This document shows positions 33,003 to 40,061 of a DNA stretch of 64,000 nucleotides, piece after piece; position 1 is the stretch's first letter, and each line of letters begins with the position of its first letter. Source of the stretch: Granulicella rosea (GTDB lineage Bacteria; Acidobacteriota; Terriglobia; Terriglobales; Acidobacteriaceae); the NCBI RefSeq assembly GCF_900188085.1, contig NZ_FZOU01000002.1, positions 310,001 to 374,000 on the forward strand, given 5' to 3'. The translations under genes and the position numbers were made by a program. The notes beneath the pieces were generated by a model. The model saw nothing but the letters and a program-made list of their open reading frames with translations. It made no database searches and was not told the origin of the DNA.

Positions 33003-33070
33003 TTTAGAGTCAAGTTCAAAGCGTGTTTTTGACGCACATTTTGTAGCGCGTCACAAAATGACTCTCTAAA
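33003..33070. ncRNA. Candidate branched RNA or DNA structure near the right end
   Basis: Three nested stems fit together. The outer one is TTTAGAGTCA (33003-33012) with TGACTCTCTAAA (33059-33070, 2-nt bulge). Inside are GCGT/ACGC (33021-33035) and CATTTTGT/ACAAAATG (33037-33060). The surrounding 32964-33427 is AT-rich and has no gene. It could be a small RNA, an origin-like structure or part of the recombination site. Confidence 0.35.
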
Positions 33071-33176
33071 GATGCGTTCTAAAAAGACTTCATCAAACCA
33101 AGCGTCGTATTTAGGACGAACATTAGTGATCCTCTATAACGAAGTTGAAACGAGCAACAACATAATCTGAGCGCGT

Positions 33177-33211
33177 TTCTAAACAGTGCGTGAGATGAGC
33201 ACTGTTTAGAA
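33177..33211. repeat. Perfect 13-bp inverted repeat
   Basis: The arms TTCTAAACAGTGC (33177-33189) and GCACTGTTTAGAA (33199-33211) surround a 9-nt loop. It lies 84 bp before the right arm sites. No T tract follows, so it is not a simple terminator. Confidence 0.7.
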
Positions 33212-33294
33212 CGGCTGAATTTAGTACAACGAATCTGGATCACGTGTAGACCCGACGCAGATATGTACTTGTCGTAATTGACTGGATGGTGCTG

Positions 33295-33322
33295 TAGTCA
33301 TACATTTTCTCCGTAGTCATAC
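33295..33322 (+). promoter_or_regulatory. Paired TAGTCATAC motifs, probable integrase arm sites (right)
   Basis: Copies at 33295-33303 and 33314-33322 (19 bp start to start), each followed by A, match the pair at the left end in sequence and orientation. Confidence 0.6.
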
Positions 33323-33427
33323 AAACGGGAGGCAGTATGGGGAATCAAGGAGACAGAGGCGACTTTGGCCGACTTCCCTGCCCTTTGTTTTCTTATGTTT
33401 AGAAGTATTTACCGCAAGACACAGGTC

Positions 33428-33450
33428 TATGGCGGAGAGACAGGGATTCG
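33428..33450. repeat. Right attachment repeat (inside tRNA-Ser)
   Basis: This is a 23-bp identical copy of 18310-18332, covering the 3' part of the intact tRNA-Ser. Confidence 0.92.
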
Positions 33451-33517
33451 AACCCTGGATACCTTGCGGTATACACGCTTTCCAAGCGTGCGCCTTCAGC
33501 CACTCGGCCATCTCTCC
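33430..33517 (-). tRNA. tRNA-Ser (anticodon GGA)
   Basis: The gene is 88 nt including an encoded CCA. The acceptor arms are GGAGAGA and TCTCTCC, the anticodon stem CACGC/GCGTG has loop TTGGAAA, a long variable arm (TACCGCAAGGTA) is typical of serine tRNA, and the T loop is GGTTCGAATCC. It is the integration target: its 3' end is duplicated at 18310-18332, and its old downstream sequence now lies left of the element. Confidence 0.96.
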
Positions 33518-33551
33518 GCGATGTGACGCGACCTTTTCAAGGTAACACAGA

Positions 33552-36500
33552 TCAGCGTGTGCGAGACTCCGCTTCCGACAACAGAGGCTGTCCGGGGTCG
33601 GCGTTCTTCCACAGTTCGAGGAAGCTCTTATAGGCGCTGGCGCTGTTGCCGTGGTCGCCGGTGTCGGCAAAGGCGCGCGCCACGCCGATCTCGGCCATGG
33701 GGTAGACGTCGCTGCCCACCGTGAAGGTGATGCCGCGATGAGACAGCAGCGTCTGGAAATCGACGATGCCGATCTGCACCTGACGCAACGCGACGTGCGC
33801 CCTGCCCCGCAGGTACGGCGTCAGCGAGATCAGGTCGTACTGCCGGGCGGACTTCAGCGCTTCGAGCGCGGCCTCCGGGTCGTTCGCTCCCAGCGCCAGC
33901 GCCGCCTTCAGGTCCGGAATGTAGTAGCCGTTGACGCTGGTGCTCTGCGGATACCCGGACGCAAGCGCGTCGATCGCCGCATTGGCGGTCGAGGTGTCGC
34001 CGCAGAGGGCCGACGCCATCCCAATGTTGAACGTGGCGATCGGTCCCCTGGGTTGCGCGCCAGCCTCGCGCGCCATGCTCAGCGCCTCGCCACAACTGCC
34101 GATCAGGGCCCGGTTCAGCGCGCCCTGGCTCAGCAGGGTCGAGCTGGACGAAGCAAGGCCCGGAACCTCCAGCGCGGTTGCCGCCCGGTCGCGCCAGAAC
34201 GCCGTGCCTGCCTCGATGCGGCCAGAGTTGTCAAGGTACAGGCCGTGGTTCCACGCCAGCGTGAAGTGCTTCGTCTTGGTCTGCGACTCGGCTACGGCCG
34301 CGTCGATAAGGTCTTGCCGGCCAGCGAGGTATGCCGCGATGAGGCTGACGCCGTCGCGCGGTCCGCCCAGCCGCTGCACCTGCATATCCAACTGCAGCGC
34401 GGCGTCGTAACGATCCAGGCCAATCAGCGCGATCTCGGCCTGCGTATACGCGTCGCCGCTGAGCGGATCGGCGGCATAAGCCTGCTGCGCCGCCTGCAGC
34501 GCCTCGCTCAGGTGCCCCTGCAGCCGCAGCGCGCGGGCCAGGTCGGAGAGCACCTCCGCGTCATGCGGATAGGTCGTCAACATCTGCCGGATGATCGCGG
34601 TCGCGCGCAGATAGTCGCCGCTGGCGTTCATCTCGTAGGTGTACTGCGCGATCAGGCGGGTGCGCTCGCTGGCGGCGTTCGCCCCGTCGAGCGCTGCTCT
34701 GGCAGCCTCCGCCGCCGCGACCTCGGCCCGCTGTTGCCGGTAGATCAGGGTCAGCCGCAGGTTGGCCCGCACAAACTTTGGATCCAGCGTAGCTGCCTGC
34801 TTGTAGGCTGCGAGCGCCTCGACGGGCTGGCCCATCCGCGCGGCGGCCTCGCCCAGCGTGTACGCGTGCAGCGCTTCCATGCTCGCCGTCGCCTCGCGCG
34901 AGAGCGGCACATGGGTGCGGGCGATCGAATCGCTGTCCTCGCCCGCATCCGAGCGCAGCGTGTCCGAGATGCGGTCGATGGTGGTAGCGATCTGCTCCTG
35001 ACTGGGAACGTGCTCTTCCACCGTTGCCATCGTCTCGTTCGAGACCGTGTCCTGCATCTCCACGTGGATTGTGTAGGGCGCGCCCGAACCCGTGATCGTG
35101 CCGTAAATGTAGGCCTTCGCGCCGAGCCGCTCGGCGACCTTGTGCGCCATCACCGGGTTCACCTCGCCCGGCAGACCGCTGCCATCGCCGCCAAGCTGCT
35201 GCAAGGTCGAGCGATAGTCGTCGCGCGTCAACAGCGCAAGATACGGCGACTGGCGCAGCGCCATCTGCAGCCCCTCGGAGACGGAACCGTCCAGGGCCTT
35301 GTCGCCCGTGCGGTTCTCGATCGAGGTCAGAATCAGCGTGTCCTTCTCGGTCAGCATCATCGGACGGAAGCGTCCGCCATGCACCGCGAAGACGATGCCC
35401 GTAACCAGCGCGCCGGCGCCGACGATGCCTGCGACGGCCCATACCCACGGAGGGGTGCGCTTCACCCGCCTGGGCTCAAGATAACCCGAATCGTCGTAAT
35501 GTGTGCGCGTCGTCTCGGAGTCCGACTCGCGTGCCGCGGCCGGCCAGCGTCCGGTCGGGTCCAGATCGGTGGGGACAAGCGCGGGCGGCTCCTGCTCCCA
35601 GGACGTCGCCTGACCGGAGATCTCGCCCGATTCGACCGCCGCCGCTGTCTCGGGCGGCGCGCTTTGCGCCTGGAAGGCGGCAGGCGACACGGGCCCGGTG
35701 GGGATTCCTGGGATCGCCGGCAATGCACCGCTCTGGTTCAACGGCGCCGGAGAGCCGGAGCCACGCGGCACACGCGCCACCGGCCGTAGAAACGCCTCTT
35801 CGCCAGAGCGCGGACGCGCTGCGGGAGGCTCCGGCCGGGATGGAATGCGGGGCGGCGAGTCCGGATAGATCTTCTCGTCGAAATTTTCGGTCGGCGCCTC
35901 GGAGAGCCGCTGACGCTGTCTGCGTTCGCGCGCGATCGGGTCCGGCGCCTTGACCAGAGGGATCGTCGCACGCCGCAGCCAACCGCCGCCGGTTCCCTTT
36001 TCGGAGAACTTTCTCAGCGCCTCTTCGAGCTCGGTGGCGGTCTGGTAGCGCTGCGTGCGCTCCTTGGCCAGCAGCTTGAAGATGATTTTTTCGAGCTCGC
36101 GCGGCACGCTGTCGTTCCAGTCGCGCACCGGTTCCGGCGGATGATTCAGCAGCTTGACGAAGACGAGCGCGCTGGTCGTACCTTTGAACGGCACCTGCCG
36201 CGTCGCCATCTCGTACATCACCACGCCCAGAGAGAAGAGGTCCGAACGCGAGTCGAGCACCTCTCCCCTGGCCTGCTCGGGCGACATGTACGCCAGCGTG
36301 CCGACGGTTGCGCCGGCGGTCGTCAGGTCCAGACTGCGTCCGCCGCGTCCGCTTCGCGCGTTCGATTCGATCTTGGCAAGGCCGAAGTCCAGCACCTTTG
36401 CCTGACTCTTGCCGTTCGGCTTGTTGACGAGAAAGATGTTCGCCGGCTTCACGTCGCGGTGGACGATTCCCTTCGCATGCGCCGCGGCCAGCGCCTCGGC

Positions 36501-36851
36501 GACCTCCCTGGCGTAACAGACGATCTCGTCGACCGGAATGATCTTGTGCATGATCCGGTCTTTGAGCGTCTCGCCTTCGAGCAGTTCCATGACGAGGTAG
36601 GGGTCGCCGTCGCGATCGCCGATGTCGAAGATCGTACAGATATTGGGGTGATTCAGAGCCGAAGCGGCCCGCGCCTCCCGAAGGAAGCGTTCGCGCATGC
36701 CGGACATCGAGAACTCATCGTGCAGCAGCTTGATCGCCACCTCACGATGCAGACGCGCGTCCCACGCACGAAAGACGAGTCCCATGCCACCGCCACCCAG
36801 GCGGCCCAGGATCTCGTATGGCCCGAACCTCTGCCCTGGCTCAGGAATCAT
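33552..36851 (-). CDS. Ser/Thr protein kinase with C-terminal TPR-like region
   Basis: This is a 1099-residue membrane-anchored Hanks-type kinase. Residues 10-280 hold the kinase: glycine loop GRLGGGGMGLVF, Lys41 in VAIKLL, HRDVKPANIF with Asp133, DFG at 155-157, and GTLAYMSPEQARGE. A Pro/Glu-rich linker follows, then one membrane helix (VWAVAGIVGAGALVTGIVFA) near residue 470. The outer region starts with a segment like TLILTSIENRTGDKALDGSV, as in CadC/TolB-like domains. Several TPR-type helical pairs follow (GQPVEALAAYKQAATLDPKF). This layout is common in Acidobacteria. Its targets are unknown. Confidence 0.93.
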   Translation of the reverse strand: MIPEPGQRFGPYEILGRLGGGGMGLVFRAWDARLHREVAIKLLHDEFSMSGMRERFLREARAASALNHPNICTIFDIGDRDGDPYLVMELLEGETLKDRIMHKIIPVDEIVCYAREVAEALAAAHAKGIVHRDVKPANIFLVNKPNGKSQAKVLDFGLAKIESNARSGRGGRSLDLTTAGATVGTLAYMSPEQARGEVLDSRSDLFSLGVVMYEMATRQVPFKGTTSALVFVKLLNHPPEPVRDWNDSVPRELEKIIFKLLAKERTQRYQTATELEEALRKFSEKGTGGGWLRRATIPLVKAPDPIARERRQRQRLSEAPTENFDEKIYPDSPPRIPSRPEPPAARPRSGEEAFLRPVARVPRGSGSPAPLNQSGALPAIPGIPTGPVSPAAFQAQSAPPETAAAVESGEISGQATSWEQEPPALVPTDLDPTGRWPAAARESDSETTRTHYDDSGYLEPRRVKRTPPWVWAVAGIVGAGALVTGIVFAVHGGRFRPMMLTEKDTLILTSIENRTGDKALDGSVSEGLQMALRQSPYLALLTRDDYRSTLQQLGGDGSGLPGEVNPVMAHKVAERLGAKAYIYGTITGSGAPYTIHVEMQDTVSNETMATVEEHVPSQEQIATTIDRISDTLRSDAGEDSDSIARTHVPLSREATASMEALHAYTLGEAAARMGQPVEALAAYKQAATLDPKFVRANLRLTLIYRQQRAEVAAAEAARAALDGANAASERTRLIAQYTYEMNASGDYLRATAIIRQMLTTYPHDAEVLSDLARALRLQGHLSEALQAAQQAYAADPLSGDAYTQAEIALIGLDRYDAALQLDMQVQRLGGPRDGVSLIAAYLAGRQDLIDAAVAESQTKTKHFTLAWNHGLYLDNSGRIEAGTAFWRDRAATALEVPGLASSSSTLLSQGALNRALIGSCGEALSMAREAGAQPRGPIATFNIGMASALCGDTSTANAAIDALASGYPQSTSVNGYYIPDLKAALALGANDPEAALEALKSARQYDLISLTPYLRGRAHVALRQVQIGIVDFQTLLSHRGITFTVGSDVYPMAEIGVARAFADTGDHGNSASAYKSFLELWKNADPGQPLLSEAESRTR

Positions 36852-37060
36852 TCTTCGTTCTTCTCCCGCATCCCGGCTTGACGCATAGATGTTGTATCGA
36901 AACCTACTCTAAGTAATGGCCGTAAGGGGAATCATACTCCGGCGACGTACCGCATCAATCAAGTTCCGACTCTGAGTGTATGTCATTATCACGCATCGGA
37001 CAGCCGCTTGGTTTGCCCAAAGATTGATTCAACTCTAACAGCCTTCAGGGCGTCTGTTTC

Positions 37061-39181
37061 TCAACGTCCACAGCTTACGATATGCACCGCGTCCGTTGCG
37101 ACGACGGGCGGCAGCGTCCACGCCCAACTGCCGGGGCGAGTCCAAACCGCATCCCAGCGAGTGGCAACGAGGTAGTCCGCGTTCATCGAACGGCATAGGT
37201 TCTGGGCCTCGGGACCCGGTAATTTCACCGCATCATATATAGATGCAAGGTTTTTCCGTATTCCGGCACAGGGCACGGCGCTTCCGCCAAAGGCTGTATT
37301 GCACTCGGGGATCGCATTCAACGCCTGGCGCCCGAGGTTCAGAGTGACGACGAGGTTGTAAAAGTCCAGCGTCTCGGGCCGGTATGCGATCACCGCATCG
37401 CGCGGGACACGCTGCCCCATCTCGTTGAACGCCGTGTGGAAGGCGGCGTTTCGCTCCGCGAGATCCACGTAGCCCGCGCGTTGGCGCGACTCTTCAAATG
37501 GTAGAAATCCGCGCAGCCAGACCGCCTGCACGACGGTTCCGAGGACTCCGAAGCCCGCGAGAGCCAGCATCGCCAGCCGGGCGTCGCCCTTCCAACCGCC
37601 GAACATGCGCGCCGCCAACAGCAGCAGAAGGAACTGCGCGACCAGCGTGACGCGCATGGCGAAGTCGTTATTCGCGATCACGGTCGAACGCACCAGCCCG
37701 GTCAGGATAAGACACGCAATCGCCAGTGCGAGGCCCGTTCGATTCGCCTCGCCCAGAATCCGCCAGCGTCGAAGACCCAGCACCAGAACGACGCCGAAAA
37801 ATCCCAGCTCCAGAACGTATCCGGGGGCCAGCAGGACTATGCCTGCAAGTTGTTCTTCCCCATAGGGATGCGTCTCGCGCAGAGACCGGAATCCAGGGAC
37901 GGACGAAAGTATGCCGGACGAAAGGATCCGGCGCGGGCCGAATCCCAGCAGATGCGTCGCGGGCGCGGGCGAGCCAGCGGTCGTTGCAACGGCTGCCTGA
38001 TCCGCTCCGCGCAGCTCCCGCAGATACGGCAGCAGCAGGACGGCGGCGACGGCTCCCGCCGCAAGCAACAGACTGGCGCGTCTGCGCGAACCCGTGGCCA
38101 GCAGCCACGCCAACCAGCCGCACATCAGAATGGCGAAGCCGAGCGCCACCCAGGTCGAAAGCCCGAAGGCCCCGGCGAACCCCGCTCCAGCGACGACGGC
38201 GACCAGCCACCGCCTGCGTTCGCCCTCCACCCATATCAGCAGAAAGCCCGTCAGGCATGCGATCACGGCGGCCATGTGGTGCGGCGCCCAGAGCAGCGCG
38301 TCCATCCACGAGGTCACCTGATCCTGCGCCCACCACTCCGGATCGGCGAGCGACTTGCCCGCCGCGACGCTGCCCAGCACCGGCAGCAGGTCGAAGCCCG
38401 TGACTGTCAGGAGCGCCAGCCCGGTCAGGACGCGCTGCCGCACGCGCGCCGGAGGTACGTCGTCGAAGTAGCGGGTAAAGAGTGCGATGAGACTCGCCAG
38501 CCCGTATCCGGACCAGACGCAACTCGCGATCAAGGCCGAACGAGCCGAGACCCCGGCCAGCTTTACCACGACCGCGCAAAGCACATACCAGAAATAGTAG
38601 TAGCGCATGGTCGAGGCGTGACCTGGCCAGTAGAGCGGGTTGACCGGAGGCACGCCCGTCCGCGCGACCGCATCGACGAAGGCTGTCCGCAGCGCGTGGT
38701 CGTAGACCGCCGAGCTCATGTAAAGCCGCGCGCCGACGGGCAGGTCGATCAGTTCGAAGATGGCGAAGAGCGTCCAACCGGCCAGCATCGCCAAGGCCCA
38801 CCGGCCGCTGCGTCCAAGGCCCGTTTCGCCGCCCCCGCCGCGAGCCTCCCGCACCACGGTCCCGCCAAAGGCAAGCCCGAAGGCGCCGGCGAGCCAGCAC
38901 AGCACTTCGACAGAAAGCAGCTTGCCCACCAGCACTGCCGCAATCGTCACGACACAGAGCGAGAGCGGCACGCTCCAGACCACGCGCTCCGCAGTCGACC
39001 TGGCGCGGAATTCGAAGAAGTCGAAGGCCCAGGCGAAGACATATCCGGGACAGAACAGCACCAGCGAGAACGTCGCAACCGCCAGGAGACAGCCGCCCAC
39101 CTCCGGCGCCATCTGCGAAGTAGAGAGAGTCAAGGCGTTCAAAGGCTCCGTCCCGTGTCCTCGAAAGCCTGAGTCTACCAC
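37061..39181 (-). CDS. Large multi-pass membrane protein, GT-C or DUF2298-like
   Basis: The protein has about 706 residues with about 14 hydrophobic segments across the first 560. Features such as TGVPPVNPLYWPGHASTMRY followed by YYFWYVLCAVVVKL recall DUF2298 (YYY-motif) proteins and GT-C glycosyltransferases. The C-terminal ~130 residues are soluble and contain AYRPETLDFYNLVVTLNLGR. The sugar donor and acceptor are unknown. The start is uncertain: GTG 39181 gives the longest frame, and ATG 39112 (APEVGGCLL) sits just before the first helix. It is divergent from the HAD gene. Confidence 0.75.
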   Translation of the reverse strand: MVDSGFRGHGTEPLNALTLSTSQMAPEVGGCLLAVATFSLVLFCPGYVFAWAFDFFEFRARSTAERVVWSVPLSLCVVTIAAVLVGKLLSVEVLCWLAGAFGLAFGGTVVREARGGGGETGLGRSGRWALAMLAGWTLFAIFELIDLPVGARLYMSSAVYDHALRTAFVDAVARTGVPPVNPLYWPGHASTMRYYYFWYVLCAVVVKLAGVSARSALIASCVWSGYGLASLIALFTRYFDDVPPARVRQRVLTGLALLTVTGFDLLPVLGSVAAGKSLADPEWWAQDQVTSWMDALLWAPHHMAAVIACLTGFLLIWVEGERRRWLVAVVAGAGFAGAFGLSTWVALGFAILMCGWLAWLLATGSRRRASLLLAAGAVAAVLLLPYLRELRGADQAAVATTAGSPAPATHLLGFGPRRILSSGILSSVPGFRSLRETHPYGEEQLAGIVLLAPGYVLELGFFGVVLVLGLRRWRILGEANRTGLALAIACLILTGLVRSTVIANNDFAMRVTLVAQFLLLLLAARMFGGWKGDARLAMLALAGFGVLGTVVQAVWLRGFLPFEESRQRAGYVDLAERNAAFHTAFNEMGQRVPRDAVIAYRPETLDFYNLVVTLNLGRQALNAIPECNTAFGGSAVPCAGIRKNLASIYDAVKLPGPEAQNLCRSMNADYLVATRWDAVWTRPGSWAWTLPPVVATDAVHIVSCGR

Positions 39182-39217
39182 CCGCTCTTATGCACAGAGC
39201 CCTTTTATACTGATCGA

Positions 39218-39934
39218 GTGACCGCCCAAAATGCAGACCGGCTCCTCTCTCAGACCCTCTTCTTCGACGCGGACGATACGCTCTGGGAGAACAATATCTA
39301 CTTCGAGCGCGCGATCGCGGCCTTCATCTCCTACCTCGATCACCGCGTCCATACGCCGGAGGAGGTTCGCGAGCACCTGAACGTCTGCGAGCGCGCCACG
39401 ATCGCAGAGCATGGCTACGGCCTGCAGAGCTTTCGCCGCTCGCTGATCGCCTGCTTCGAGCGCCTCTCCAGCAGTCCGGTGACTCCGGAGAAGCATGCCC
39501 GCATCGTCAGCTTCGCGAACTCCATCGCGGAGGCGGAGATCGAACTGCTGCCCGGCGTCGGCGCCACGATCGCGGAGCTGGCCACGCGCCACCGCGTCAT
39601 CCTCGTGACCAAGGGCAATCTGGAGGAGCAGACCGATAAGCTGAAGCGCTCCGGTCTTGCGGCGCACTTTGCCGCGGTCGAGGTGCTCGCCGAGAAGAAT
39701 ACCGAGGCCTACCTCGAACTGATCGAGCGCCACGCCTGCGAGCCGGCCTGCACCTGGATGATCGGCAACAGCCCCCGCTCGGACATCAATCCGTCGCTCG
39801 CGGCAGGCATCAACGCCATCTTCATTCCGCACGATTTTACCTGGGTGCTCGAGCACGAGACCGTCAACCCGGCGCCCGAAGGCCGGGTGCTGCTGGAGCT
39901 GCCGGCCTTCAGCGACCTGCTCTATCGCTTCTAA
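39218..39934 (+). CDS. HAD-superfamily hydrolase
   Basis: This is a 238-residue cytoplasmic phosphatase-type enzyme. Motif I is LFFDADDTLWENN (nucleophile Asp and general acid Asp), motif II is VILVTKGN, the motif III Lys lies around VLAEKNTEAYLELI, and motif IV is MIGNSPRSDINPSLAAGIN. An alpha-helical cap lies between motifs I and II. The start is GTG 39218. The substrate cannot be read from the sequence. The family covers small phosphatases such as phosphoglycolate phosphatase. Confidence 0.88.
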   Translation: MTAQNADRLLSQTLFFDADDTLWENNIYFERAIAAFISYLDHRVHTPEEVREHLNVCERATIAEHGYGLQSFRRSLIACFERLSSSPVTPEKHARIVSFANSIAEAEIELLPGVGATIAELATRHRVILVTKGNLEEQTDKLKRSGLAAHFAAVEVLAEKNTEAYLELIERHACEPACTWMIGNSPRSDINPSLAAGINAIFIPHDFTWVLEHETVNPAPEGRVLLELPAFSDLLYRF

Positions 39935-40061
39935 TGTGACCGCAGGTTACCAAAGAAGGTGTTGTACCACCAGAGTTGCAGACCGCCCTCGCCAAGCGGT
40001 ACATACCGGACGCCCCACCCCGCCTACACTTGAAATTCAGGGCAAGTAAGCGGAGACTTTA

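Larger units (their letters stand above)
18310..33450. mobile_element. 15.1-kb integrated element with HK97-type head genes (candidate phage satellite)
   Basis: The element is bounded by a 23-bp perfect direct repeat of the 3' end of tRNA-Ser(GGA) at 18310-18332 and 33428-33450. It carries a tyrosine integrase next to the left end, an excisionase-like gene, a sigma-like gene, small early genes, portal, protease and major capsid genes, and cargo. Its GC content is visibly lower than in the flanking host genes, and intergenic gaps are longer. No terminase, tail, replication or lysis gene was recognised, so it is either a capsid-encoding satellite or a reduced prophage. The complete tRNA gene is kept at the right end. 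Confidence 0.88.

Noticed and set aside
33651-35789. 712-codon plus-strand frame opposite the kinase-TPR gene
   Set aside because: Its composition is that of an antisense shadow, while the minus-strand frame has full kinase motifs.
37850-39172. 440-codon open frame on the plus strand
   Set aside because: It lies opposite the membrane protein gene 37061-39181, is Arg/Gln/His-rich and has no domain pattern; it is a shadow caused by high GC.
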